Notes: generated from the letters alone by a model not told the origin. A stretch of 64,000 nucleotides of DNA from CAYULW01 sp964445815 (GCA_964445815.1 CAYULW010000004.1:248001-312000); one strand, 5' to 3'; shown: positions 32,403 to 41,862, counted from the first letter of the stretch. Program-made: numbers and translations.

Positions 32403-34049
32403 TTAAGTCTGCAAAACACCAACATTGTATGGCTTTTCAAGCGGTGCATGATTGGCTGCCTCAATACCCATTGAAATCCATTTACGCGTATCCAGAGGAT
32501 CAATCACATTATCTACCCAAAGTCTTGAGGCAGCGTAATAGGGTGAAGTTTGAGCATTATAACGATTGGTAATTTCATCCAAATGCTTTTGCTTTTCCTC
32601 TTCGCTTAGCTTTTCTCCTTTTGCTTCAATGGCAGCGACTTTGATTTGAAGTAAAGTTTTTGCCGCTGAAGCACCACTCATTACTGCGATATTTGCCGTT
32701 GGCCATGCGGCTATTAATCTTGGATCATAAGCTTTACCGCACATGGCATAATTACCTGCACCGTAACTATTTCCCATAACAATGGTAAACTTGGGTACTA
32801 CTGAATTGGACATGGCATTCACCAATTTGGCGCCGTCTTTTATAATGCCTCCATGCTCTGACTTAGATCCTACCATGAAACCGGTAACGTCTTGCAAAAA
32901 GACCAAAGGAATTTTCTTTTGATTGCAATTCATGACAAAGCGTGCGGCTTTATCTGCAGAATCAGAATAGATCACTCCGCCAAATTGCATTTCACCCTTT
33001 TTCGATTTGACCACTTGGCGCTGATTGGCCACTATGCCTACTGCCCATCCATCTATACGTGCATAAGCACAGACAATGGTTTTGCCATATAAGGCTTTGT
33101 ATTCTTCAAATTCCGAATTATCAACCAAGCATTTTATGACTTCTTTCACATCATACTGTTTCACTCGGTCATATGGAATCTGACTGTAAAGTGCTTTTGG
33201 TTCTGTTTTGGGCTTTTGAGACTTTTCTCTATTGAAACCTGCTCTATCGAAGTCACCGATTTTGTCTATGATGTTTTTGATAGAAGTGAGGCAATCTTTA
33301 TCGTCTTTGCTTTTGTAGTCGGTTACTCCTGAAATCTCGCAGTGTGTTGTAGCTCCTCCGAGAGTTTCATTATCTATACTTTCTCCTATGGCCGCTTTAA
33401 CAAGATAAGATCCTGCTAAGAAAATGGAGCCCGTTTTGTCAACAATAAGTGCCTCATCGCTCATAATAGGAAGATAAGCTCCACCGGCTACACAGCTACC
33501 CATAACCGCAGCAATTTGAGTGATACCCATAGAAGACATCACGGCATTGTTTCTGAACATTCTTCCGAAATGTTCTTTATCGGGAAAAATCTCATCTTGC
33601 ATGGGCAGAAAGACACCGGCACTATCCACCAAATAAATGATGGGTAGCTTGTTTTCTATGGCAATTTCCTGAGCCCTGAGATTTTTTTTCGCCGTTATCG
33701 GGAACCATGCTCCGGCTTTTACAGTCGCATCATTGGCAACGACGATGCAGAGTTTCTGTCTGACATAGCCGATTTTAATGACCACACCTCCGGAAGGACA
33801 ACCTCCGTACTCTTCATACATGCCCTCACCGACAAAAGAACCAATCTCAATGGCTTCATTGGTATCGTCTAACAAGAAGTCGATGCGTTCTCTGGCCGTT
33901 AATTTTCCTTTAGCGTGTTGCTTTTCTATTTTTGATTTCCCACCACCTAAATTTATTGCAGATTGCTTTTGTCTAAGTTCAGAGACGAGCAATCTGATGC
34001 TGTCATCATTTTTACTTTCTTCAAGATCAATTTTTTTTGCCATCGTCAA
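32403..34049 (-). CDS. Acyl-CoA carboxylase carboxyltransferase (beta) subunit, MCC-like
   Basis: A 548-residue biotin-dependent carboxyltransferase that moves CO2 from carboxybiotin to an acyl-CoA. Both crotonase-like halves are present: GKLTARERIDFLLD near residue 48, VVANDATVKAGAWFPITAKK and CVAGGAYLPIMSDEA in the N-half, and FLQDVTGFMVG, MGNSYGAGNYAMCG in the C-half. The motif order is closest to methylcrotonyl-CoA carboxylase beta (leucine breakdown) rather than propionyl-CoA, but I cannot decide on substrate. The biotin-carrying alpha subunit is not in the window. The first 23 bases overlap the WbqC gene. It is the last gene of a four-gene minus-strand operon. Confidence 0.88.
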   Translation of the reverse strand: MTMAKKIDLEESKNDDSIRLLVSELRQKQSAINLGGGKSKIEKQHAKGKLTARERIDFLLDDTNEAIEIGSFVGEGMYEEYGGCPSGGVVIKIGYVRQKLCIVVANDATVKAGAWFPITAKKNLRAQEIAIENKLPIIYLVDSAGVFLPMQDEIFPDKEHFGRMFRNNAVMSSMGITQIAAVMGSCVAGGAYLPIMSDEALIVDKTGSIFLAGSYLVKAAIGESIDNETLGGATTHCEISGVTDYKSKDDKDCLTSIKNIIDKIGDFDRAGFNREKSQKPKTEPKALYSQIPYDRVKQYDVKEVIKCLVDNSEFEEYKALYGKTIVCAYARIDGWAVGIVANQRQVVKSKKGEMQFGGVIYSDSADKAARFVMNCNQKKIPLVFLQDVTGFMVGSKSEHGGIIKDGAKLVNAMSNSVVPKFTIVMGNSYGAGNYAMCGKAYDPRLIAAWPTANIAVMSGASAAKTLLQIKVAAIEAKGEKLSEEEKQKHLDEITNRYNAQTSPYYAASRLWVDNVIDPLDTRKWISMGIEAANHAPLEKPYNVGVLQT

Positions 34050-34653
34050 TCAGTGTTATGGAATTCAGGTAATCGGTACTTTCAGGGCCTAAATTAAAGA
34101 GAAGATCAATAATACTCAAGTTTGGAATAAAACCGCATTTTTCCTGAAATGTTTGCCAGTAGTCGTGAAAATGAAATGCATTGTAAATCTCCTTCTTTTT
34201 AGGATGGATCAGTGTTCTGTAGTCCGGTTGTTGATTCTTATAGGTGTCGGTTACTTTAGCCTCTCGTTTCCACTTGAGCAAATGGTGTATGAGTTCATCA
34301 CAAGCATGATTCCAGTCCATTAAGTATTTCATTTTAGTTTGAAACAATTGCTCAAAATGGTCTTCATAGAACTCGAAATACGGTGATCGTCTGTATGCGG
34401 AGCAGATGGATCGCCAGTGCAGCGTTTGCCAGTTTTCTTCGTATGCAATTTTCACATCCCGAATCGGACTGTGGTTGTTCCATTTTTTAAGAGGAATACT
34501 TAAACTTAGTTTGCCATTCGCTCCATAAATTTCACATCGACTCCTGTAGCTTTGTTTAACAAAGTGTTCGTGACTCTCTATCAGGTAGTGGTCACAGCTT
34601 TGTATAAGGGCATAATAAATCTGGGGTCCCAGATAAGAACTAGGTAAAATCAT
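34027..34653 (-). CDS. WbqC-family protein
   Basis: A 208-residue cytoplasmic protein. The opening MILPSSYLGPQIYYALIQS and later EHFVKQSYRSRCEIYGANGK with LSIPLKKWNN mark the WbqC family. Its members occur in polysaccharide loci and, in Bacteroidota, also near signal-peptidase genes. The biochemical role is unknown, with a suggested glycosyl- or amino-transfer function. It lies 3 bases after the heptose-kinase-like gene and overlaps the carboxylase, so it is expressed within that operon. Confidence 0.83.
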   Translation of the reverse strand: MILPSSYLGPQIYYALIQSCDHYLIESHEHFVKQSYRSRCEIYGANGKLSLSIPLKKWNNHSPIRDVKIAYEENWQTLHWRSICSAYRRSPYFEFYEDHFEQLFQTKMKYLMDWNHACDELIHHLLKWKREAKVTDTYKNQQPDYRTLIHPKKKEIYNAFHFHDYWQTFQEKCGFIPNLSIIDLLFNLGPESTDYLNSITLIDDGKKN

Positions 34654-34656
34654 GGT

Positions 34657-35655
34657 CTAATCGGCCAAATGGATCAGTGCTTCTTTGAGCAATTGTGATT
34701 TATCTATGGGAACGACCCCAACATTTTCACAAACCAATCCCCCGGCGAGGTTAGCCAATTGCGCTATTTGTTCCGGTGTTTGTTTTGCTGCCAGACACAA
34801 AGAGGCCACACTGATCACCGTATCACCGGCACCTGAAACATCAGTAATGTCTCTTAAATGTGCAGGAACATGATGACTACTTTCTTTGGTTTTGATGTAA
34901 ACACCATTTTCTGAAAGTGTTAGGAAAGAAATTTTGTTTCTCAAGATGGCAAAGAGTTGATCCAATGCCTCATCAAGTTCAGCTTTATTTCTCGAATCGA
35001 GATCAAGTTTTAAACCTTCTCTTAATTCTTTTAAGTTGGGCTTGAACAGGTCGACATCACAATAATCTAGAAAGTTGTTTTTCTTCGGATCGACGGTTGT
35101 CGGAATGTTTTTCTGTTTGGCCAATTCAACTACTTTCTTAATCAATTCTTTTTGAATGACGCCTTTGTCATAATCCTCAAAAATGATGACATCTATATCC
35201 TCTTCTGAAACAATGGCTTCAATTCGATTAAAAAAGTGCATGACATCGTCTGGCGGTAGGGGACTAATCTCTTCTTCATCAATTCTCAGCATTTGATGAT
35301 GATTGCCAATGATTCTTGTCTTTTTTGTCGTTCTTCTGGAATCGGATCTCAGTATCCCTGCATCGGTTTGCCCACATGCATCCAAAAGATTTAAGAATTC
35401 ATCTCCTTCATTGTCCTTTCCGATCACCGAGCATAAAATGGGAGTAGCATCCATGGCTTGTATATTCAGCGCAACATTTGCTGCACCACCCATGCGAGCT
35501 TCTCTTTTTTCAACAGCAACAATAGGTACTGGAGCCTCAGGAGAAATACGATCCACTTTTCCCCAGTAATAAGCATCTACCATAACGTCTCCGATAATGA
35601 GTGCCTTCATTTGTTTGAACTGATCGAAGAGTTGTTCTATATCTTGTTTTTGCAT
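34657..35655 (-). CDS. PfkB-family sugar kinase, RfaE1-like heptose-7-phosphate kinase
   Basis: A 332-residue cytosolic kinase. Visible are GDVMVDAYYWGKVDRISPEA and MGGAANVALNI (substrate binding), KTRIIGNHHQMLRID, and the catalytic DVSGAGDT with NLAGGLVCENVG. These match domain I of HldE (D-beta-D-heptose 7-phosphate kinase), which leads to ADP-heptose for lipopolysaccharide core. The nucleotidyltransferase half of bifunctional HldE is absent, so another gene must supply it. WbqC next to it suits a surface-sugar role. The gene overlaps neither neighbour but is spaced by only 2-3 bases. Confidence 0.85.
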   Translation of the reverse strand: MQKQDIEQLFDQFKQMKALIIGDVMVDAYYWGKVDRISPEAPVPIVAVEKREARMGGAANVALNIQAMDATPILCSVIGKDNEGDEFLNLLDACGQTDAGILRSDSRRTTKKTRIIGNHHQMLRIDEEEISPLPPDDVMHFFNRIEAIVSEEDIDVIIFEDYDKGVIQKELIKKVVELAKQKNIPTTVDPKKNNFLDYCDVDLFKPNLKELREGLKLDLDSRNKAELDEALDQLFAILRNKISFLTLSENGVYIKTKESSHHVPAHLRDITDVSGAGDTVISVASLCLAAKQTPEQIAQLANLAGGLVCENVGVVPIDKSQLLKEALIHLAD

Positions 35656-35657
35656 AA

Positions 35658-36851
35658 TTAGTTCAATTCAGACAAGGCTTTGGCGATTCGATCACAGGCT
35701 TTTTCCAGTTGATCCATTGAAGTTGCATAAGAAAAGCGAATACAATTCGGTGAGCCAAATGCTTCACCGGTCACAACGGCCACATGGGCCTTCTCCAATA
35801 AATAAAGACTGAAGTCAGAAGCATTTTCAATAGAGTAATGATCTGTTTTTTTTCCAAAATAAGCGCTGATGTCCGGAAAGACATAAAAAGCACCCTCGGG
35901 AACATTGACACTCACGTCATTCATTGCCTTCAGTCGTTTTAAGACATAATCTCTTCTTTCCCGAAAAGCTGTCCTCATGCCTGAAGTGACTTCAGGGTCT
36001 GCATTTAAGGCAGCAATGGTCGCTTTTTGAGTAATGCTGCAAGTGCCACTGGTAAACTGTCCCTGCATTTTGTCGCAGGCAGCGGCAATCCATTCGGGTG
36101 CACCGATATAACCCAAACGCCACCCCGTCATGGCAAAACCTTTGGATACGCCATTTACGGTTATAACCTGATTGTAAATGGCGTCAAACTGTGCCAGGCT
36201 TTCATGCTGTGCTCTAAAGTTAATGTGTTCGTAGATTTCATCAGAAATGACATAAAAATCTTTTTTCTGTTGAATAATGGCAGCAAGTCCTTCCAGCTCT
36301 TGTTTAGAATAAATCGACCCTGTAGGGTTACAAGGGCTGCTGAAAATCATCAGCTTACTTTTTTCGTTGAGATGCGCTTTTAGCTGATCTCCGGTAATTT
36401 TAAAGTCTTGCTCAATGCCGGCGTTTATAATGACCGGAATGCCTTCAGCCATTTTGACGATTTCAATATAGCTGACCCAATAGGGGGCGGGGATAATGAC
36501 TTCGTCACCGGGATTGACCAGACTTAAGACCACATTGGCAATGGATTGTTTTGCTCCAGTGCTGGCCACGATTTGATTTACACCATAAGTTAATCCATTG
36601 TCTCTTTTGAATTTTAAGCTGATGGCTTCTCTCAAATCCTGATAACCGGATACTGGTGTATACTTGGTGAAATTATTATCAATTGCCGCTTTGGCCGCTT
36701 CTTTTATAAAGTCGGGAGTGGGAAAGTCAGGCTCACCTAAACTCAAATTGATGATGTCTAAACCTTGATTTTGCAATTCCCTGCTGCGCTTAGACATCGC
36801 TATGGTTTGCGACTCCGAAAGGTTTTCAATTCTATTTGATAGTTTATTCAT
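35658..36851 (-). CDS. PLP-dependent aminotransferase, class I (aspartate-type)
   Basis: A 397-residue enzyme of the fold-type I aspartate aminotransferase subgroup. Motifs visible are LSLGEPDFPTPDFI, ASTGAKQSI, PAPYWVSY, SPCNPTGS, ISDEIYEH and the PLP-lysine site SKGFAMTGWRLGY. It transfers amino groups between amino and 2-oxo acids, most probably aspartate/glutamate, possibly also aromatic acids. It is the first gene of the minus-strand operon ending in the carboxylase. It is divergent from the gene at 36950. Confidence 0.9.
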   Translation of the reverse strand: MNKLSNRIENLSESQTIAMSKRSRELQNQGLDIINLSLGEPDFPTPDFIKEAAKAAIDNNFTKYTPVSGYQDLREAISLKFKRDNGLTYGVNQIVASTGAKQSIANVVLSLVNPGDEVIIPAPYWVSYIEIVKMAEGIPVIINAGIEQDFKITGDQLKAHLNEKSKLMIFSSPCNPTGSIYSKQELEGLAAIIQQKKDFYVISDEIYEHINFRAQHESLAQFDAIYNQVITVNGVSKGFAMTGWRLGYIGAPEWIAAACDKMQGQFTSGTCSITQKATIAALNADPEVTSGMRTAFRERRDYVLKRLKAMNDVSVNVPEGAFYVFPDISAYFGKKTDHYSIENASDFSLYLLEKAHVAVVTGEAFGSPNCIRFSYATSMDQLEKACDRIAKALSELN

Positions 36852-36949
36852 GCCGAGCCAAAGTATTTGAATTAAACAAAGCTAACAAAATGCCCTTTCT
36901 GGTGAAAATGCTTTTTGTGCATTTCAGTAAATTCGCTGAAAAATTAGAA

Positions 36950-37483
36950 ATGGAAATTGTACTTGAGATATTGAAATATGTTTTGCCGGCGGCTATCGTT
37001 TTCATAGGTGTCTATTTCATTTTGAATAATTTTTTGCAAAACTTTTTTCGAAATGAGCAACGAAAATGGCATTCCAAGTACAGAACGGATAATTCAAAAT
37101 TGATTACTCCGGTTAAGTTACAGGCCTACGAGCGCATGATTTTATACCTGGAGCGCATTGCATTAAGCAATTTGGTCATGCGTACCTACACTTCGGGCAT
37201 GTCGGCAAAAAAACTGCAAGCTGATATGCTGGCCATCATTCGCAATGAATACGATCATAATGTCTCTCAGCAACTCTATATTAAGTCACACACCTGGAAG
37301 CTAATCAAGTCGGCAAGAGAAGAAACGGTGAAAGTGATCAATAGCTGTGTTGACCAACTCAATGATGATTCAAGTGGATTGGAACTCAGTCAATTCATTT
37401 TGGAGTTGGTGGGTCGAACGGAAAAATTACCGACAGATGTGGCAATAGAGGCCCTAAAGTTAGATCTGGATAAAGCCTTTTGA
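36950..37483 (+). CDS. Membrane-anchored protein, function unknown
   Basis: The start is set at the ATG at 36950 because residues from there on (MEIVLEILKYVLPAAIVFIG) make a clean N-terminal membrane helix. Upstream in-frame codons overlap the aminotransferase gene region and look random. The 177-residue protein has one helix (about 8-27) and a cytoplasmic helical domain (KLQAYERMILYLERIALSNL...). I do not recognise a named family, though the pattern looks conserved in Bacteroidota. Its stop overlaps the TTG start of the transporter gene, so the two are coupled. Confidence 0.65.
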   Translation: MEIVLEILKYVLPAAIVFIGVYFILNNFLQNFFRNEQRKWHSKYRTDNSKLITPVKLQAYERMILYLERIALSNLVMRTYTSGMSAKKLQADMLAIIRNEYDHNVSQQLYIKSHTWKLIKSAREETVKVINSCVDQLNDDSSGLELSQFILELVGRTEKLPTDVAIEALKLDLDKAF

Positions 37484-38226
37484 GATTGGAAAAAGCAAGC
37501 CATAAAGAGTCGGTACTGCATCACAATAAAGGCTGGAAGGGCAAATGGGAAGATTATATCGGCGAGTTCGTTTATGGTGGCATTGATGGATCAGTCACCA
37601 CTTTTGCGGTGGTGGCAGGTTCAGCGGGGGCCAATCTGGACAGTTCGGTGGTTATTATACTTGGTTTTGCCAATTTGATTGCAGACGGATTTGCCATGTC
37701 GATAGGCAGTTACCTCTCCAATAAGTCGGAAAAGGAGAATTACCACAAACACAAGCAAATAGAGTATTGGGAAGTGGATCATTTACCGGAAAAAGAGGTA
37801 GAAGAAGTAAGAGAGATATATGCGGCAAAGGGGTTTGAAGGCGAACTCTTGGAGCAAGTGGTGGAGGTGATCACAGCAGATAAAGACCGTTGGGTGGATG
37901 TGATGATGAAAGAAGAGCTCAACATGATGGAATCGGATAAATCTCCATTGGCCATAGGTGCCATGACTTTTGTCTCTTTTATATTGGTGGGCTTGGTGCC
38001 TTTGATCGCTTATTTATGGGATTACAATTCGGATCAAAGCGGGCAAGACCTTTTTGGCATCAGCATCTTTTTGACTTCTCTCGCCTTTATTGGTATTGGC
38101 TGGTTAAAAGCTTTAGTGGCCAGAACCAACCGTTTGAGAAGCATACTGGAAACCTTATTTCTAGGTGCTGCCGCTGCTACGGTATCTTATTTCGTAGGAA
38201 GCATATTGGAGGGATGGCTGAGTTGA
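37480..38226 (+). CDS. VIT1/CCC1-family metal transporter
   Basis: A 248-residue inner-membrane protein. YGGIDGSVTTFAVVAGSAGA and GFANLIADGFAMSIGSYLSN are hallmark VIT1/CCC1 helices. A cytoplasmic helical bundle follows (EREEV-like, about 95-150) that in the family binds metal, then three more membrane helices. The family moves Fe2+ or Mn2+ across membranes. No ATG is available near the N-terminus. A TTG at 37480 overlaps the previous stop (TTGA), and a second TTG is 6 bases later. Confidence 0.88.
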   Translation: MRLEKASHKESVLHHNKGWKGKWEDYIGEFVYGGIDGSVTTFAVVAGSAGANLDSSVVIILGFANLIADGFAMSIGSYLSNKSEKENYHKHKQIEYWEVDHLPEKEVEEVREIYAAKGFEGELLEQVVEVITADKDRWVDVMMKEELNMMESDKSPLAIGAMTFVSFILVGLVPLIAYLWDYNSDQSGQDLFGISIFLTSLAFIGIGWLKALVARTNRLRSILETLFLGAAAATVSYFVGSILEGWLS

Positions 38227-38300
38227 TTTGGACAAAATGTTTTCCCAAAATAGCCGAGGTATACATTTTAGCTCTTGTTCGTATGTGCTTTATTTGAGAA

Positions 38301-38385
38301 GGTTTAACTCAAAGACTCCTCTTTGAATAAATTGCAGCTCAAAGGAATTTGATGATTCTGTTTCAAGTTGTTAGTATTTATTCAG
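38301..38385 (-). pseudogene. Fragment duplicating the 3' end of the 41889-42497 gene
   Basis: On the minus strand this 85-bp stretch aligns with 41886-41972, including the stop codon (TTTGAGTTAAACC against TTTGAGTTAAAGC). By eye identity is about 80%, with a 2-base deletion that breaks the frame and puts a stop after LNKY. No longer reading frame adjoins it. It is the remnant of a paralogue lost by decay or by insertion of the neighbouring gene. Confidence 0.7.
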
Positions 38386-38405
38386 CCCCTATTTGTATTA
38401 ATTGG

Positions 38406-40334
38406 TTATCCTGTAGGAATAATCTGCCATAAACACTTGTTTGATGCTACCGCTTCTTTATTATTCAAACTGGTTGTTTTGGGTTGTGTTAAAACAAGAT
38501 GACCTCCAATTTCCGACGGAGGTTGAATAGCCAGTCCTGCCAATTGAGGAGTTTGACTTAATAACACCACTGTATTCCAATTTGTAAGTGGTACTTCGCT
38601 TTCGCTTCCATTAATATCTGTAGGGTCTGCTATCTTCAATTCTAATGGAGTCGGGTTCACCATCTCGGTATTATGTTGCCAACATAGTACTTTATCTACC
38701 TCGCTATAAGACATATTTCCATTGCCACCATTGTTGATTTTTACAGTTGCACAGTATTTCCCGGGATTACTTGTGATCTCTAATTCAAAATCTTGGCTCC
38801 CATCAAGTACTCTCTCTTTAACCATGCTAAGGGGAGTTTCAGTGGGGTCATTATTGTTACTTAGATAAGCTCCAAGCGCTGCACTATACAGAGCCACTTT
38901 CATGTTAGACTTAATGGCTATGGGATTGAAAGCATTCTGGTGAATGGATGTCTGCAGTCTTACAGAAACTGTTCCACTTGGGTCATCAACATATCCAAAA
39001 CCGGTAATGGGGCTTGTTGGATTGAAATTTGGAATTTTAGAATACTGAAGTCCTCCTATATTCATTGAGTAACCGGCTCCATTATCAGGGTGAGCACCAG
39101 ACATCGTTTTGGATATTTTATTATTAATATCCAAAGTGCCGACAGCATTCAATGGCGCAAAAATGACATCACCGCACAGTGTAGCGAAATTCATACCGAA
39201 TTCATCAGTATCAACATTAATTTTTGGTTGAATGCCAATAATCACATGGCCAGGTATCGAACCAATTGAATTATTAAATGTTACAGCTTTACAAAGCTGA
39301 TCAGAAGATTTATGAAAAACTTGGCCAGAGTTAGTCGGTGGTGTTTTTGTCCAGTTCTGACCGTTTAGTTCTCCATGATGATCAATTGATGCTGAGCATA
39401 CTTGCATTGAAGCATGTTGTTGATTCGGTACCGAACGTTGAAATAACTCCGCACCGCAAAGTATCTGACCACCTTTTGCCATTTCTGTAGAAGTTTCTAA
39501 AAAGTTAACATCATATGGATGGTAAACGGAGAATTCAACACAATTCGAATTGAGTTTATTTCCAATCCAGGTAAAGGGGACTTCATGGTGCTTGATGTAA
39601 TAATTTACAATATTTTGACATGTAATCCCTTGTTGTACAATGTTGTTGTGGACGTTTGCACTGTATAACTGAATATTGGGGTTGTTAATTGCCCCTAGAC
39701 AAGAAAGCCCTTTTAATTGTAAGTGCACTAACTTCAAGAAATAGCGATAGGTCAATTCAAGGAAACTGACTGACTTTCCGGTGGAGTTGGCTTCATTACT
39801 AAGAAACTTTTCAATAACAAATCCTAACCAAGATTCTGATGGAACATTATCGTCAGGACCGGTTCCCGACATTTGGCCATTTCCCATAATGGCTGAGTGA
39901 ATATTTAAAAGATAATTATAGCAATTATCATGAATAGCACTCCCAACCGGACATGATGTACTTATAAAATGTCCCGTCATGGGTAGAGAAGTTTGTCCCG
40001 TTTTCATCCAAGCATAAACTCCATCCATTGCATAACTTCCGTCTGCCTGTTTAGAACCCCACCAGTTTTCAATTTCCTGGGCAGCTATTCTGTTTTGATG
40101 CTTTAAATCAAATATCAGTGTTTTGACATCTAAGGAGATCATTTCCAGCTCTTTTTCCATTAGATTCACCGTATTCTCAATGCTTGTTAATCTACTCATT
40201 AACTCTTCATTGAAATTGGCCGATCCAACAGCCGCCTTCATTCCCCAAAGAGCAGACAAAATAGGTCCAATTTCAGGTACTTTTCCTAACATCGGTCCCA
40301 CCAAAGCAGAAGCAGCAACATTTATATCACTCAT
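38406..40334 (-). CDS. Orphan 642-residue protein, toxin-like architecture, unknown
   Basis: No signal peptide and no family I can name. The N-terminus has a hydrophobic helix pair (ASALVGPMLGKVPEIGPILS) followed by a heptad-like helix (RLTSIENTVNLMEKELEM, about 47-64), as in pore-forming domain I of delta-endotoxin-like proteins. The middle (about 85-300) is Cys- and Trp-containing and mixed. The C-terminal ~200 residues are beta-rich with fascin/ricin-like fragments (KVALYSAALGAYLSNNN; NKCLWQIIPTG at the very end). Such an order, helical bundle then beta-trefoil lectin, suits a secreted or lysis-released toxin, but this is resemblance only. It sits alone between a pseudogene fragment and a GNAT gene. 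Confidence 0.7.
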   Translation of the reverse strand: MSDINVAASALVGPMLGKVPEIGPILSALWGMKAAVGSANFNEELMSRLTSIENTVNLMEKELEMISLDVKTLIFDLKHQNRIAAQEIENWWGSKQADGSYAMDGVYAWMKTGQTSLPMTGHFISTSCPVGSAIHDNCYNYLLNIHSAIMGNGQMSGTGPDDNVPSESWLGFVIEKFLSNEANSTGKSVSFLELTYRYFLKLVHLQLKGLSCLGAINNPNIQLYSANVHNNIVQQGITCQNIVNYYIKHHEVPFTWIGNKLNSNCVEFSVYHPYDVNFLETSTEMAKGGQILCGAELFQRSVPNQQHASMQVCSASIDHHGELNGQNWTKTPPTNSGQVFHKSSDQLCKAVTFNNSIGSIPGHVIIGIQPKINVDTDEFGMNFATLCGDVIFAPLNAVGTLDINNKISKTMSGAHPDNGAGYSMNIGGLQYSKIPNFNPTSPITGFGYVDDPSGTVSVRLQTSIHQNAFNPIAIKSNMKVALYSAALGAYLSNNNDPTETPLSMVKERVLDGSQDFELEITSNPGKYCATVKINNGGNGNMSYSEVDKVLCWQHNTEMVNPTPLELKIADPTDINGSESEVPLTNWNTVVLLSQTPQLAGLAIQPPSEIGGHLVLTQPKTTSLNNKEAVASNKCLWQIIPTG

Positions 40335-40493
40335 GATTAATTGTATTAAGTTTATTGTATAATGCGAAATATTCCCAATATTAACAATAAAATGGTGTGC
40401 TAGTCAAGAATTTGTATTTATGAAATAAATATCGAGATGAATAAATCTTGTTTAGTGTTTATATTTTCGCTTTATCACTCCAACTACAATTGC

Positions 40494-41054
40494 TTATCTA
40501 CTTTGTCCGGGTGATTTTTTAAAATCATCTTTTAGTAGAGAAAAAACTAAAGAGTCTTCAAGTTGATTGTTTTTAAAGTAATGTTGCCTTAACTGCCCTT
40601 CTTTTTTGAAATTCATTTTTTCTATTAGTTTTAAAGAGGGTACGTTATCTGGTCCGATAAAAGCTTCTATTCTGTTCAAATTCATCTCACTGAATCCATA
40701 TTCAATAACTTTCTCAATAGCCTCAAACATCAAGCCCTTTCCTTTTAGACGATTATCGTTCAAAGCATATCCAATTTCAGCTCTTTGATGTTCAATATAC
40801 CAAGTATGATAACCACACCAACCAATAATTTCCATTGACTCTTTGTATTGTAATTGAAACGTTAAAAACTTCTTATTATAGGTTGATAGTCCGAGGTTAT
40901 ACTTTTCTTTTTCAGAAAAATAGTCTTGATTAGAGTTTAGACCTAAAAACATGATACTTTCTTCAACTTGCAATTCTTTGAAAGCATAATCATATATGTT
41001 TTGCGATAATTCTTTTAAAATTAGTCTTGTTGTATTGAGTTCTATTCGTTTCAT
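40494..41054 (-). CDS. GNAT-family N-acetyltransferase, RimJ/RimL-like
   Basis: A 186-residue acetyl-CoA-dependent acetyltransferase. It starts with ELNTTRLILKELSQN, has the strand IIGWCGYHTWYIEHQRAEIGY (about 95-115) and the acetyl-CoA loop LKGKGLMFEAIEKVIEYGF, then LNRIEAFIGPDNVPSLKLI, as in RimJ/RimL and ribosomal-protein acetyltransferases. The substrate is unknown and could be a protein N-terminus, an amino acid or a drug. Nothing nearby suggests a pathway. Confidence 0.85.
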   Translation of the reverse strand: MKRIELNTTRLILKELSQNIYDYAFKELQVEESIMFLGLNSNQDYFSEKEKYNLGLSTYNKKFLTFQLQYKESMEIIGWCGYHTWYIEHQRAEIGYALNDNRLKGKGLMFEAIEKVIEYGFSEMNLNRIEAFIGPDNVPSLKLIEKMNFKKEGQLRQHYFKNNQLEDSLVFSLLKDDFKKSPGQSR

Positions 41055-41156
41055 TATTTACTTTAATTACCAACAAAGGCCTTGATTATGAAATGTAATC
41101 AAAATAGTTTAGCATAATCTTTCTTGACTATGTTTTATAGGTTTTTAACGACGTTT

Positions 41157-41608
41157 TTATTTTAGAACTACTAATGAGATCTGTCTATTACCTATATTGT
41201 AATTTCCACAGCGATGTGTGTCTTTTAGTTTTTGAATGTCTTCATATTCTACTACGGGTTTAGTTTCACCAAAGCCGATTGTAATAAATGAATTTGAATC
41301 AACATCTTCACTTAAGAGATACTCTCGAAGGGATTGCGCTCTTTTTTGAGATAGTTTTAGATTATAACGATCATCACCTCTTGTAACGGTATGAATACCT
41401 AGCTCGAAAATATTATCTGGATGTGTTTTAATAAACTCAACCAAACTATCTAACTGAGTTTTAGCTTTAAAGTAGGCTCGTTAAATTCAAACAGAATATC
41501 ATACATGAAATGAAAATAACCTGAATCAACCTTTTCAGAGGAAAAGTTAAATTCTTGAGCATTCGATAAACTGGTGCCTAGGAGTAGAATTATTAAAAGA
41601 TATCTCAT
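41157..41608 (-). pseudogene. OmpA-like gene broken by a frameshift
   Basis: From the ATG at 41608 the frame reads a signal peptide (MRYLLIILLLGTSLSNAQ) and then DILFEFNEPTLK, the start of an OmpA peptidoglycan-binding domain, and stops at 41450. The continuation, KTQLDSLVEFIKTHPD, then LKLSQKRAQSLREYLL and IGFGETKP, lies in the next frame down to 41157. A single missing base near 41464-41468 would restore one ~150-residue protein. OmpA domains bind peptidoglycan, so this was a periplasmic or lipoprotein-like anchor. Either the gene is recently broken or the sequence has an error here. Confidence 0.75.
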
Positions 41609-41631
41609 TATTATGATAGCCTTTATTGGTA

Positions 41632-41862
41632 TTAGTTTTTTCTAAAAATTACTAGAGTGAGGATGCCTATTAAAATTGCATATACTCCAGACATAACAAA
41701 AGTGCTATTTTCCACAGGTAAAACAAAATTTCCAGGATTTGTAAGTGGTAGAAGAACATGCTTATTAGATGCAATTTTGGCAATACTGCCAAATATTATT
41801 AAGAGTATTCCACAGAGAATAAACATCCAACTTCCAACAATTCTAATTTTTTTAAATATCAA
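41632..41862 (-). CDS. Small two-helix membrane protein, unknown
   Basis: A 76-residue protein with hydrophobic segments at about 10-30 (GSWMFILCGILLIIFGSIA) and 53-73 (TFVMSGVYAILIGILTLVIF), and basic residues at both ends. It lies between the broken OmpA-like gene and the 41889 gene on the same strand with short spacers, so it may be co-transcribed. No family is recognised. Confidence 0.5.
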   Translation of the reverse strand: MIFKKIRIVGSWMFILCGILLIIFGSIAKIASNKHVLLPLTNPGNFVLPVENSTFVMSGVYAILIGILTLVIFRKN

